Assembly (NCBI RefSeq): GCF_013055795.1
Contig: NZ_JABETO010000009.1
Coordinates: 126,961-190,960 of the forward strand
Length of the DNA stretch: 64,000 nucleotides
Direction of reading: 5' to 3'
Origin: Streptomyces sp. I05A-00742
Lineage (GTDB): Bacteria > Actinomycetota > Actinomycetes > Streptomycetales > Streptomycetaceae
Part shown: in pieces, positions 8,457 to 16,736 of the stretch
How positions within the stretch are numbered: position 1 is the first letter of the stretch
Layout of the letters: every line of letters begins with the position of its first letter
Translations under genes and position numbers: made by a program
The notes under the pieces: generated by a model
Told to the model about the DNA's origin: nothing
Database searches by the model: none
The model's input: the letters and a program-made list of their open reading frames with translations, nothing else

Positions 8457-9077
8457 ATGCCCAAAATCGTCGATCCGGAAGAGCGCCGCCGCGCCGTCGC
8501 GGAGGCCGTCCTGCGCGTCGTGGCCCGCGACGGGCTGGAGAGCGCGTCCCTGCGCAACGTCGCCGCCGAGGCGGGACTGGTGATCGGCTCGGTCCGGCAC
8601 TACTTCGCCGACCACACGGAACTCCTCATCTTCGCCATGGAGGAGCTCGGCCGGCGCATCGGCCGCAGGATCGGCGCGCGCAGCGAGCCGCTCCTCGCCC
8701 TGGCGCCCGGCGAGGACGGCAGGGCCCTCACCGAGAACCTGTTCGCCGAGCTCCTGCCGCTCGACGAGACGCGGCACCGGGAGACGGTGGTCTGGCTGGC
8801 CTTCACCGCGGCCGCCCGCACCCGCCCCGAACTCCGGCCCTGCGCACGGCGGATGCACGACGGCCAGCGTTCCCTGGCCGCCCACGTGCTGACCGAGGCG
8901 CGGCGCGCGGGAAGCCTGCCCGACGGCCTGGACATCGCGACGGAGAGCCTGCGGCTGTCCGCGCTCCTCGACGGGCTCGCGCTCCAGGCCGTGCTCCAGC
9001 CCGACGACGTCACCCCCGAGGCGATGCGCGCGGTGCTCCGCCGCCATCTCGCCTCGCTGCGCGCGCCCCGGCCCTGA
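8457..9077 (+). CDS. TetR-family regulator (BetI-like C-domain)
   Basis: A 206-residue regulator. The helix-turn-helix spans about residues 12-55 (RRAVAEAVLRVVARDGLES, then LRNVAAEAGLVIGSVRHYF). The C-terminal part resembles the BetI-type ligand domain (ARTRPELRPCARRMHD). It is transcribed away from the glutamine synthetase-like/amidohydrolase operon and shares a 243-base intergenic region with it, so it most likely controls that operon and responds to its amine or glutamyl substrate. The ligand identity is inference. Confidence 0.87.
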   Translation: MPKIVDPEERRRAVAEAVLRVVARDGLESASLRNVAAEAGLVIGSVRHYFADHTELLIFAMEELGRRIGRRIGARSEPLLALAPGEDGRALTENLFAELLPLDETRHRETVVWLAFTAAARTRPELRPCARRMHDGQRSLAAHVLTEARRAGSLPDGLDIATESLRLSALLDGLALQAVLQPDDVTPEAMRAVLRRHLASLRAPRP

Positions 9078-9264
9078 CACCGGTCGGTCCGGACGGCGGA
9101 CCCATCGGTTGCGGGACCGGAAACCTGCCCCGAGGCTGGTGCCAAGATCACCGATCAAGCTCGGGTGCTTGTCCCGGAGCGGGGCTTCTCCGCGCCTGTG
9201 GGCACCGGGCGTGAGGTGACGGACCGGCCGGCCGGTACCGGCCCGGCACCGTCGAGGAGTCAGC

Positions 9265-10215
9265 ATGTCGGAAATCCGTGGCGTCCTCCGGCGCGGCCGC
9301 GGACGCCACCGGCGCCGCAAGAAGGTGCCGTTCAAGGCGGCCGCCGCCGCGGCCGTGCTGGTGGCCGGCTCCGCGTTCGCGGTGACCGCGATGGACGACC
9401 ACCAGGAGTGCGAGCCCCGGGCCCGGGCGGCCGGCGCGCACGACGACCACCGGCGCGGCACGGCCATGGGCACCTGCGGAGCCCGCACGGCCGCCGCCCA
9501 CGACCACCGGCCCGAGGGCCACGGCGCCCCGGAGGGCGCCGACCACCACCCGGCCGGCGGCCGCCAGGGACCGGCCGTGATGCCGGAACCGGAGGGCGGC
9601 TACGACCGGGAGCGGTGCGGGAACACCTCCGGCCGGGTGCTGCTGACCCTGGACGACTGGGCGTACAGCGACCCCGAACGCGCCACCCGGATCGGGGCCC
9701 AGCTCCAGGCACAGGGCGTGCGCGCCGCGTTCTTCCTCATCAACAAATACGCCTCGCAGTACCCGCAGATCACCACCGCCCTCCGCCAGCAGGGCCACTG
9801 GGTGGGCAGCCACACCTGGTCCCACCGCCAGCTCACCCGGCTGACCGACCAGGAACTCCAGGACGAGCTGCGCAACGGCCTCCCCGGCAACTTCCTGCGG
9901 CCCCCCTACGGCGACGTCGGCCCCCGGGAGACGGAGGTCGCCGCGAGCCTCGGGCAGCGCGTGTGCAACTGGACGCTCGACACCTACGACTGGCAGCAGT
10001 CCCAGGGGGCGTTCCGGGACGCCGAGGCCATCCGGACCACCGTGCGGGAGGCGTCGCCGGAGGAGAAGAACAGCGGGGTGATCCTCGGACACCTCTTCAG
10101 CAGCTTCCCCGACGCGCTCCCCGGCATCATCAGCGACCTGCGGGAACAGGGCTACCAGATGTGCCGCAACACCGGCCCGGTCACCGAGCAGGTCCCCTAC
10201 CCCCTCCAGTGCTGA
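9265..10215 (+). CDS. Secreted polysaccharide deacetylase (NodB homology domain)
   Basis: A 316-residue protein. A basic N-terminus with a hydrophobic stretch (residues 22-42) gives a signal anchor or signal peptide. A His- and Gly-rich linker follows to about residue 110, then a NodB domain: LLTLDDWAYS (motif 1, where LTFDDGP is usual), SHTWSHRQL (the HxxxH zinc ligands), RPPYGD and VILGHLF. It should remove acetyl groups from extracellular N-acetylated glycans such as chitin oligomers or peptidoglycan. The Gly-Pro after the Asp pair is replaced by Trp-Ala, so substrate preference may differ. GAGGAG lies about seven bases before the ATG. Several histidine clusters in the linker (for example DDHH) might bind metal. 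Confidence 0.85.
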   Translation: MSEIRGVLRRGRGRHRRRKKVPFKAAAAAAVLVAGSAFAVTAMDDHQECEPRARAAGAHDDHRRGTAMGTCGARTAAAHDHRPEGHGAPEGADHHPAGGRQGPAVMPEPEGGYDRERCGNTSGRVLLTLDDWAYSDPERATRIGAQLQAQGVRAAFFLINKYASQYPQITTALRQQGHWVGSHTWSHRQLTRLTDQELQDELRNGLPGNFLRPPYGDVGPRETEVAASLGQRVCNWTLDTYDWQQSQGAFRDAEAIRTTVREASPEEKNSGVILGHLFSSFPDALPGIISDLREQGYQMCRNTGPVTEQVPYPLQC

Positions 10216-10289
10216 CCCCCGGCCCCCGTCGCACGGACGACCGCGACAGGGCGCGCGACGGCTCCTTCCCCGTCCGCCGGGCCCGGCAG

Positions 10290-10994
10290 TCACCGCTCCC
10301 TGTCGTCGGTGCCGCGGCCACCGGTCACCCGCTCGGCCGCCGCCCGGCGGCGGGCGCGCAGCACCTCCGCGACGAACGGCAGCAGCGACAGCACCACCAC
10401 GGCGGCGACGAGCGGCAGCAGGTACCGGTCGACGTCCGGCACGACGGAGCCCAGGGCGTACCCGGCCAGAACGAGTCCGGCCGTCCACACCAGGCCGCCG
10501 GCCAGCTGCCAGACGACGAAGGTGCGGTGCGGCACGGCGAGGGCGCCCGCGAGCGGATTGAGGACGGTCCGCACCACGGGCACGAAGCGGGCCAGCACGA
10601 TGGCGCGGGCGTGCCCGTAGCGGCCGAGCAACTCCTCGGCCCGCGCCGCGCCTTCGAGCAGCCGGCGGTTGCCGGAGCGGGCCAGCAGCGGCCGTCCGCC
10701 GCGCCGCCCGATCGCGTACCCGCACTGGGCACCGGCCAGCGCCCCGGCCGCGGCGGCGGCCAGCACCTCCGCGAGGGCGAGGTGCGGCCCGGAGTGCGCC
10801 CCGGGCCGGCACAGCAGGCCGGCGGTGAACAGCAGCGAGTCCCCGGGCAGGAAGAAGCCGATCAGCAGCCCGGTCTCGGCGAACAGGACGACGGCGACGC
10901 CGATCGCCCCGAAGGACGACAGCAGGGAGGAGGCGTCGAGGAGGTCGACGGCGAGGGCGGTGGGAGGGACGGGCGGAGCGGGCGCGAACGACAC
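10290..10994 (-). CDS. DedA-family membrane protein
   Basis: A 234-residue integral membrane protein. It has the DedA/VTT signature: FAETGLLIGFFLPGDSLLF near the N-terminus and RFVPVVRTVLNPLAGA in the middle, with four to five hydrophobic spans. Bacterial DedA proteins are linked to undecaprenyl-phosphate or phospholipid flipping and proton-dependent envelope homeostasis. The GTG at 10994 has GGAGG about 11 bases upstream; a longer ORF continues to 11423 but is Pro/Arg-rich and unlike the family. It is convergent with the deacetylase (74 bases between them). Confidence 0.88.
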   Translation of the reverse strand: MSFAPAPPVPPTALAVDLLDASSLLSSFGAIGVAVVLFAETGLLIGFFLPGDSLLFTAGLLCRPGAHSGPHLALAEVLAAAAAGALAGAQCGYAIGRRGGRPLLARSGNRRLLEGAARAEELLGRYGHARAIVLARFVPVVRTVLNPLAGALAVPHRTFVVWQLAGGLVWTAGLVLAGYALGSVVPDVDRYLLPLVAAVVVLSLLPFVAEVLRARRRAAAERVTGGRGTDDRER

Positions 10995-11217
10995 GGGTGA
11001 ACGGCCTCCGGCGGTCGAGGTCGGGACCCTGCCGCCGGGGCGGTGCGGGCCGGCCGTCCACACCGCGGCAGACGGTCCACGCGACTGTAGACGATCCGGG
11101 GGAGCGCCAACGGGTGCCCTGGCCGAGTCCCTACGTCGCACGGACGCGCGCCGGGGGCTCCGGCGCCCGTCCGGCGGGTCCGTCCGGGTGGTTCGCGCCG
11201 GTCGCCCGAACGGCCGA

Positions 11218-11250
11218 GGGCCCGCCGGGAAGGAGGCGGGCCCCGGTTTT
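11218..11250 (-). terminator. Hairpin terminator after the chitinase gene
   Basis: GGGCCCGCC (11218-11226), an eight-base loop and GGCGGGCCC (11235-11243) form a nine-pair stem just beyond the chitinase stop at 11263. A TTTT run at 11247-11250 lies on the plus-strand side, so the tract could also stop readthrough from the other direction. Confidence 0.6.
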
Positions 11251-11262
11251 CCGTCCGTCGCG

Positions 11263-13008
11263 TCAGCCGATCGTGATGTCGTCCGCGAGGACGGCGCCCT
11301 GCCCGAACCAGCCGTGCGTGTACACCGTGACCTTCCCGGTGGAGTCGGTGGTGAAGGGGACGGACAGCCGCGTCCAGTCGCCCGAGGACGCCCAGCGGCT
11401 CGCGGTCGCCCCGCCCGAGACACCGAGGAACGCGTAGTCCCCGCGCACCCAGCCGGTCAGCGTGTACGCGGTGGCGGGGGCGAGGGTGAGCGTCTGCCGG
11501 CACTCACCGGTGGCGCCGCCCGACGGAGCGGTCCGCAGCGCGTACGACCCGCCGTGCACCGGGCTCTTGACCACCGCGGCACCCGCCTCGCAGGTCCACG
11601 GGCCCGTCCCGCCCGACTCGAAGTCACCGTTGACCACGCGCCCCGGCGTGCCGCCGCCCGTGACGGTCAGGGCGAACGAGGTGGTGCGGCCGCCCGAGGG
11701 CGCCGTGCCCGTCACGGTCAGCGGGTGGGTCCCGGGCGCGGCGTCCCCGGCGACCGCGACCGTGAGCCGCGCCGACTCGCCCGCGGTCACCGACGACGGG
11801 CTGAACTCCGCGGTCACCCCCTTCGGGAGGCCGCTCGCGGACAGCCGCACGGTCTGCGCCGGGCCCGACACCGAGCGCGTCGCGACGGTCGCCGACGCCG
11901 AGCCGCCCGGCGGGACGGAGACCGCGCCGGGGGAGACGGCGAGGGAGAAGTCCGGCTCCGCGGGGCCGCCGCTCCCGGTGAAGGGGGCGAAGGCGCGGGT
12001 GAAGTACCAGGTGTCCTGGACGATCCCGGAGCAGGTGTCGGACCCCTTGGTACCGGGGCAGCCGCCGTTGTCCCGCTGGAGTGCCCAGAACGAGAGGGTG
12101 TTGATGCCCCGGGCGACGGCCCACTCGTAGACCTTGACCGCGTCCTGGGTGGTGAACGTCTCGGCGGGCCCGTAGTCGTCGATGCCGGGCATCTCCGTGA
12201 CGCCGACCATCGCCCACAGCTGCGCGTCGCTCTTCCCCGGGTACAGCCGCGCCAGCTGGTCGCGCAGGCCCCCGGCGGCGGTGACCGTGTCGGCGGCCAT
12301 GTCGTGCTGGGCGCCGTCGTAGTAGTCGAACGTCATGATGTTGACGACGTCCACCCGGACGCCGTTGTCGACGGCGTTGCGCAGCACCGCGAGCCCGCTG
12401 TCCGCCAGACCCCGCGTCGTCGTCGGCAGCGTGTAGGAGACCTGCACGGTCCGGCCGTCGGCGGCGGCCCGGTCCTGCACCTTCTTGAGCGCCTTGTTGC
12501 GGCGGTCGATCCCCGCGGCGTTGTTCAGCGAGTTGTCCTCGATGTCCAGGTCGAGCCGGGTGACGTCGTAGACGGTGATGACGTGCTCGAACGCCTCGGC
12601 TATCCGGTCCACGTCGGCGCAGCTGTCGGCGAGTTCGGTCCCGCCGTTGTCCGCGGCGTACCCGCCGAAGGACGGGATGACGTCGCCGCCCCGGGAGCGG
12701 ATGGTCGCGATGTCGGCTCCGAAGACCGACCGCGCGACCGGCTTGCCGGTGTCGCCGTTCCAGTAGGGCGTACAGGAACCCTTGGCCTCGGTCTGGAGGA
12801 AGGCCATCGTGAGGTGCTTGGCCCCCGACCGCTCCGCGAGCTCGGCCGGGCTGTCGGAGCTGTACGTCTGGAAGTAGGGGGCGAAGACCCGGGCGGGCAG
12901 CGGCGCGGCGGCGGTCGCCGTACCGGTGCCGCCCAGGGCGAGTCCCGCACCGGCCAGTGCGGTGGCCAGCGCGGCCACCACGGCGCGGACGGACAGGCGT
13001 CGTCTCAA
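11263..13008 (-). CDS. Secreted GH18 chitinase with accessory binding domains
   Basis: About 581 residues. After a signal peptide (LRRRLSVRAVVAALATALAG to TATAA), residues about 35-330 form a GH18 barrel: PSFGGYAADNGG, RLDLDIED with the catalytic Asp-x-Asp-x-Glu, IMTFDYYDG and a closing LSFWALQRD. The first Asp of the usual DxxDxDxE is a Thr. An Ig-like domain (about 350-430) and a C-terminal carbohydrate-binding module (VVNGDFESGGTGPWTC onward) follow. It should cleave chitin outside the cell. I chose the TTG at 13008 because GGGAG precedes it by six bases and the signal peptide then begins normally; the ATG at 13065 has no ribosome site. Confidence 0.85.
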   Translation of the reverse strand: MRRRLSVRAVVAALATALAGAGLALGGTGTATAAAPLPARVFAPYFQTYSSDSPAELAERSGAKHLTMAFLQTEAKGSCTPYWNGDTGKPVARSVFGADIATIRSRGGDVIPSFGGYAADNGGTELADSCADVDRIAEAFEHVITVYDVTRLDLDIEDNSLNNAAGIDRRNKALKKVQDRAAADGRTVQVSYTLPTTTRGLADSGLAVLRNAVDNGVRVDVVNIMTFDYYDGAQHDMAADTVTAAGGLRDQLARLYPGKSDAQLWAMVGVTEMPGIDDYGPAETFTTQDAVKVYEWAVARGINTLSFWALQRDNGGCPGTKGSDTCSGIVQDTWYFTRAFAPFTGSGGPAEPDFSLAVSPGAVSVPPGGSASATVATRSVSGPAQTVRLSASGLPKGVTAEFSPSSVTAGESARLTVAVAGDAAPGTHPLTVTGTAPSGGRTTSFALTVTGGGTPGRVVNGDFESGGTGPWTCEAGAAVVKSPVHGGSYALRTAPSGGATGECRQTLTLAPATAYTLTGWVRGDYAFLGVSGGATASRWASSGDWTRLSVPFTTDSTGKVTVYTHGWFGQGAVLADDITIG

Positions 13009-13167
13009 CGGATGCTCCCGGTGACTGAGATGTGCACGGGGTGGGGGCGGTTGCGCGCTGAACATCGTTGGACTGGACCAGAGTTGCGTCAAGGGGCCGG
13101 GCGCCGGGAAGTTTCTTTTTGTCGGGAGAACCGAAAAGCCGGGTACTCGGACGCTCGGCACACAAGA

Positions 13168-13207
13168 AATCCCCCCGCACCGGCGAAGACGCCGGTGCGG
13201 GGGGATT
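13168..13207 (-). terminator. Strong rodlin terminator hairpin
   Basis: AATCCCCCCGCACCGGCG pairs perfectly with CGCCGGTGCGGGGGGATT around an AAGA loop. On the minus strand, downstream of the rodlin stop at 13231, the stem is followed by TTCTTGTG, giving a classic intrinsic terminator. The A/T ends make it potentially bidirectional. Confidence 0.85.
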
Positions 13208-13230
13208 CCCGCAGGACCGCGAGGCTTTCG

Positions 13231-13623
13231 TCAGCCGTTGGCGGAGCCGTTGCCCGAGATGATCGGGATGTCGTCGAGGATGTGCGACAGCTGGTCGTCG
13301 CCGTCGTTGATCGTCGAGTTGTCGGTGCACTGCTGCTGCTGCTGCGAGGTGAGGATCGGAACGTCCTGGATCCCGATGTTGAGCAGCGCGATGAGCGACT
13401 GCACGCCGGCCTTCCCGACACCGATGCAGAGCTTGTTCAGTGAGCCCTGGACCAGGCTCATCTGCGGGCTTTCCTTGCCGCCCGTGTGGGTGTTGCCGTA
13501 GCCGGTCTTCGCGCCGTTCGCGTTGTAGGTGTCCTGCTCGTCGCCGAATGCCATCGCGGGAGTGGCCATGGCGCCGATCGCAGAAGCCGTTACCGCGGCT
13601 GTGGCGATTGCCTTCTTGAGCAC
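13231..13623 (-). CDS. rdlA: Rodlin, secreted surface protein of aerial hyphae
   Basis: A 130-residue secreted protein. The signal peptide is about residues 1-24 (LKKAIATAAVTASAIGAM to AMA). The mature part shows rodlin landmarks: SPQMSLVQGSLNKLCIGVG, then a QQQQQC block and a C-terminal LSHILDDIPIISGNG. Rodlins build the paired-rod layer with chaplins on aerial hyphae and spores. Start GTG 13623 is preceded by GAAAGG; the longer ORF to 13710 would spoil the signal peptide. Only one copy is here, whereas S. coelicolor carries the rdlA/rdlB pair. The Gln run and two cysteines are notable. Family call is firm; the A versus B assignment is not. Confidence 0.85.
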   Translation of the reverse strand: MLKKAIATAAVTASAIGAMATPAMAFGDEQDTYNANGAKTGYGNTHTGGKESPQMSLVQGSLNKLCIGVGKAGVQSLIALLNIGIQDVPILTSQQQQQCTDNSTINDGDDQLSHILDDIPIISGNGSANG

Positions 13624-14031
13624 GTCTATGCCTTTCGATCGAAGAGGGTTTTTCCCGCTGGGAAGCGAACTGAGTAACTGTGACCCTTTTGGGAAGTTCC
13701 GAGATTTCACTCATTCGCGCCATCACCGCTTGTCGGAAGACCGGCGAAGGGGGGCCGCACGGCCGCTCGTGCGGTTTTGCCGGTCCGCCGGCCGGGCGTT
13801 GCCGAACACGGCGGGACGCCTGTGAGTGAAGGCGGCGGGCCGGTCCGCACCCGGCTGGTAGCGTGCGGTGCGCGGCGGGTCTTCCGGCCGTCGGCCCGCT
13901 CGGACGGCGCCCCCACGCGACGCGTCCGGGCGGGCCCTCCGCCCGCCGGAACCCATCGCCGCGAGCCCATCGCCCCCGGGTGTGACGGGACGGATGTGAC
14001 GAGCGGGACACCTCGGATCGGCCCAAGGTCG
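13624..14031. other. Rodlin upstream region, no gene seen
   Basis: About 400 bases separating the rodlin from the leader-peptide promoter. The part next to the rodlin (13640-13730) is AT-richer than the rest of the window and should hold its promoter and leader. I found no believable coding sequence; the ORFs here have arginine-rich shadow composition. Confidence 0.5.
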
Positions 14032-14037
14032 TATACC
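14032..14037 (+). promoter_or_regulatory. -10 box TATACC before the leader peptide
   Basis: TATACC lies ten bases before the GTG at 14047, a spacing expected for a leaderless transcript. No good -35 hexamer is visible at 17-18 bases upstream. Confidence 0.45.
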
Positions 14038-14046
14038 CTCGTTCGT

Positions 14047-14121
14047 GTGAATCTGCTTGTAAAGCGACGCCACGTGGACTTCCTGCGCGTCACGAGCATG
14101 TCCTGTCGCCACTCCGGCTGA
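14047..14121 (+). CDS. Putative attenuation leader peptide
   Basis: A 24-codon ORF encoding NLLVKRRHVDFLRV followed by TSMSCRHSG. The LVKRRHVD core and a Cys-Arg pair near the end match the short putative leader peptides found upstream of many actinobacterial metabolic genes, where ribosome stalling is thought to control the following gene. It begins with GTG ten bases after a TATACC box, so it is probably leaderless. The next gene on this strand is the 2-oxoglutarate/Fe oxygenase 199 bases downstream, with a GC hairpin between them. The cysteine codon suggests sensing of cysteine or sulphur status (inference). Confidence 0.6.
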   Translation: MNLLVKRRHVDFLRVTSMSCRHSG

Positions 14122-14269
14122 CCTCGCGCCCCCTGCTGCCCGTCGTTCTTCCCGGGCCGGGGCGCTCACCGCGCTGACCTCGCGCTTCTTCACATCGCTC
14201 GTTCTTCGCACCAGACACGCGCCCGACCCCGCGCCGCCGTGCCCACCCGCACTCCGCCGGCAGCTCGGG

Positions 14270-14290
14270 GCGCCCGGAGACCCCGGGCGC
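14270..14290 (+). promoter_or_regulatory. GC hairpin between leader peptide and oxygenase
   Basis: GCGCCCGG (14270-14277) and CCGGGCGC (14283-14290) form an eight-pair stem with a five-base loop ending 30 bases before the oxygenase ATG. There is no T-run, so a translation-blocking or Rho-dependent role is as likely as termination. A 13-base direct repeat, GCTGACCTCGCGC, occurs at 14118-14130 and 14173-14185 in the same leader. Confidence 0.4.
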
Positions 14291-14319
14291 GTCCGGGCCC
14301 CTCACGCTGTGGACACCTC

Positions 14320-15333
14320 ATGAACAACAAGCTCCCCGTCATCGACCTCTCCGCCGCCTCCGGCAGCCCCGAGGACCGTGCCCGCCTCCACGAGACGCTG
14401 CACTCCGCCGCCCGGGACGTCGGCTTCTTCCACCTGACGGGCCACGGCATCACCGAGGACGAGACCGCCGCGCTCATGCGCACCCTCCGCGCCTTCTTCG
14501 CCCTGCCCGAAGCCGACCGGCTCGCCATCAGCAACCTCAACTCCCCCCACTTCCGCGGCTACACCCGCATAGGCGACGAGCGCACCGGCGGCAATCAGGA
14601 CTGGCGGGACCAGCTCGACATCGGCGCCGAGCGCGAGCCGCACGTCCCGGCACCCGGCGAGCCCGGCTACTGGTGGCTGGACGGCCCCAACCAGTGGCCC
14701 GCGGCCCTCCCCGAGCTGCGCACCGCCGCGCTGCACTGGATCGAGCGCCTCAGCGCGGTGGCCGAGCGGCTGCTGCACGAACTGCTCACCTCGATCGGCG
14801 CCCCTGCCGACTTCTACGACGACGCCTTCGCCGACCGCCCCCACCTGCACCTCAAGCTCGTCCGCTACCCGGGCAGCGCCCCCGACGGGGCGGGGCAGGG
14901 CGTCGGAGCGCACAAGGACTACGGCTTCCTGACCCTGCTCCTCACGGACGAGGTCGGCGGGCTCCAGGTGGAGAGCCCCGACGGGACCTTCCTGGACGTC
15001 CCCCCGCGGCCCGGCGCCTTCGTGGTCAACCTGGGCGAACTGCTCGAAGTGGCCACCAACGGCTACCTCAAGGCCACCAACCACCGCGTCGTCAGCCCGC
15101 CCGGCGCCCGGGAGCGCTACTCCGTTCCCTTCTTCTACAACCCCCGGCTGGACGCCCGTATCGACCCCGTGCCGTTCCCCCACGCCGAGCGGGCCCCGGG
15201 CGTCACCCAGGACGCGTCGAACCCGCTGTTCGCCGAGTACGGCCGCAACGAGATCAAGGGCTGGCTGCGGGCGCACCCGGGCGTGGCCCGGCGGCACCAC
15301 CCGGACCTGCTGGCCGCCGCCCCCGTGGGATGA
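14320..15333 (+). CDS. 2-Oxoglutarate/Fe(II) oxygenase, isopenicillin N synthase-like
   Basis: A 337-residue non-heme iron enzyme. The N-terminal DIOX_N part has VIDLSAASG and DVGFFHLTGHGI. The jelly-roll core has GAHKDYGFLTLLL (H198, D200) and TNHRVVSP (H255) as the iron facial triad, then ERYSVPFFYNP with the Arg-x-Ser that binds 2-oxoglutarate in this family. Substrate is unknown; relatives oxidise amino acids, gibberellin-like or thymine-type compounds. The ATG at 14320 starts directly at the DIOX_N strand. A leader peptide and hairpin precede it, suggesting attenuation control. The MNIO operon begins 106 bases downstream on the same strand, but a separate -10-like sequence lies between. 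Confidence 0.87.
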   Translation: MNNKLPVIDLSAASGSPEDRARLHETLHSAARDVGFFHLTGHGITEDETAALMRTLRAFFALPEADRLAISNLNSPHFRGYTRIGDERTGGNQDWRDQLDIGAEREPHVPAPGEPGYWWLDGPNQWPAALPELRTAALHWIERLSAVAERLLHELLTSIGAPADFYDDAFADRPHLHLKLVRYPGSAPDGAGQGVGAHKDYGFLTLLLTDEVGGLQVESPDGTFLDVPPRPGAFVVNLGELLEVATNGYLKATNHRVVSPPGARERYSVPFFYNPRLDARIDPVPFPHAERAPGVTQDASNPLFAEYGRNEIKGWLRAHPGVARRHHPDLLAAAPVG

Positions 15334-15439
15334 GTTCTTGATCACAGCCAGGGCCCGTTCCGTCCCCTCCCTCGATTTGTAAGGTGATCGGACCGAATCA
15401 CCCCGGGGCCGCAAGGCCCCGGGCCCTGGGGGTGGGGTC

Positions 15440-16300
15440 ATGGACGTTCCGGAGAAGCTGGGGACGGGGATCGGCTGGCGGCCGGAGATCGCGGACGACA
15501 TCGCGGCGCTGCCGGGCGTCGACTGGGTCGAGGTGGTGGCCGAGAACCACTGCCCCGGACATCTGCCCGAGCCACTGCGCCGGCTGCGCGCGGGCGGTGT
15601 GCCCGTGGTCCCGCACGGCGTCTCGCTCGGGCTCGGCGGCGCCGAGCGGCCGGACCTCGCCCGGCTCGTCGCCCTCGCGGAGCTCGCGGAGGCCCTCGGC
15701 TCCCCGCTCGTGACCGAGCACATCGCCTTCGTGCGCTCCGGCGGCGGGCTCCTCCCGTCCCACCACCGCCTGGAGGCCGGGCACCTGCTGCCCGTCCCCC
15801 GCACCCGGGACGCCCTCGAGGTCCTCTGCGCGAACGTCCGCATCGCCCAGGAGGCCCTGCCCGTACCGCTCGCGCTGGAGAACATCGCCGGCTATCTCGC
15901 CTGGCCCGACGAGGAGTTCACCGAGGGCCAGTTCCTCGCCGAGCTCGTCGCGCGGACCGGGGTGCGGCTGCTCGTCGACGTCGCCAACCTGCACACCAAC
16001 CACGTCAACCGCGGCGAGGACCCGTCCCGCGCGCTGGACGAACTGCCGCTGGAGGCCATCGCCTACGTCCATGTGGCCGGCGGCCAGGAACGGGACGGGG
16101 TGTGGCACGACACCCACGCCCACCCGGTCGGACCGCCCGTGCTCGACGTCCTCGCCGACCTGTACTCCCGCGTCACACCGCCCGGCGTGCTGCTGGAACG
16201 GGACGACGACTTCCCCACGGCGGACGGCCTGGCCACCGAACTCGACGCCGTCCGTGCCGTGACCGCGCGGGCGGGCCGCGGTGTCAGCCATGTCCGATGA
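15440..16300 (+). CDS. DUF692/MNIO multinuclear iron peptide-modifying enzyme
   Basis: A 286-residue TIM-barrel protein of the DUF692 family, now called multinuclear non-heme iron-dependent oxidative enzymes (MbnB, TglH, ChrH and bufferin relatives). The expected metal ligands are present: H59 (VPHGVSLG), H94 (TEHIAF), E147 (LENIAGYL), D180, N183 and H185 ([11 protein letters not shown]), H211 (YVHVAGG), D224 and H226 (HDTHAHPV) and E253 (LLERDDDFP). Characterised members oxidise cysteine or other residues in ribosomal peptides. It is the first gene of an overlapping operon (next ATG at 16290). A TAAGGT -10-like box at 15380-15385 may drive the operon. The downstream Ser/Cys-repeat protein is the obvious candidate substrate, which is inference. 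Confidence 0.9.
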   Translation: MDVPEKLGTGIGWRPEIADDIAALPGVDWVEVVAENHCPGHLPEPLRRLRAGGVPVVPHGVSLGLGGAERPDLARLVALAELAEALGSPLVTEHIAFVRSGGGLLPSHHRLEAGHLLPVPRTRDALEVLCANVRIAQEALPVPLALENIAGYLAWPDEEFTEGQFLAELVARTGVRLLVDVANLHTNHVNRGEDPSRALDELPLEAIAYVHVAGGQERDGVWHDTHAHPVGPPVLDVLADLYSRVTPPGVLLERDDDFPTADGLATELDAVRAVTARAGRGVSHVR

Positions 16301-16736
16301 CCTCGACGCGGCCCGCGCACGGCTCGCCCGCGCCCAGCACGGCCTGCTCTCCGCCCTCGTCGAGGGGACCCCGCCGCCACCGGGCTTCGACCCCGCGCAG
16401 CTGCGCGTGCAGCGCGGGGCGCTGCTCGCCAAGCGCGCCAGCGTCGTCGCCAAGGTGGCTCCCGGGCCGGCAGAGATCCTGGGGGACCGGTACCGGCCGC
16501 TCTACCTCGACTACGCCCGGGGCAGGCCCATGGAGCACGGCTACCACCGGGAGGCCCTCGACTTCGCCCGGCACCTGGTGAGCACCGCGGCCGTGCCCGA
16601 CGGCCAGGCCCGGCGGCTGACGGAGTGGGCGGCCGGAGCCGCCGCGCCCGCCGCCCGGACCGGATTCCTCCGCCGCCTCCCGGCGGCCCTGCGCGGCCGG
16701 CGCGCGACGCGCCGGCCGGAAGGCGGTGACAGATGA
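16290..16736 (+). CDS. Unknown MNIO-operon partner protein
   Basis: A 148-residue protein I do not recognise as a named family. The N-terminal third is helical ([20 protein letters not shown]), followed by a [21 protein letters not shown] stretch, a middle [15 protein letters not shown] segment and an Arg-rich C-terminus ([15 protein letters not shown]). It resembles in size and position the small helical partner proteins that present peptides to MNIO enzymes (MbnC and the DUF2063-like partners). Its start overlaps the MNIO gene by 11 bases and its stop overlaps the next gene as ATGA, so all three proteins are made together. A partner or scaffold role is inferred from position alone. Confidence 0.75.
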   Translation: MSDDLDAARARLARAQHGLLSALVEGTPPPPGFDPAQLRVQRGALLAKRASVVAKVAPGPAEILGDRYRPLYLDYARGRPMEHGYHREALDFARHLVSTAAVPDGQARRLTEWAAGAAAPAARTGFLRRLPAALRGRRATRRPEGGDR

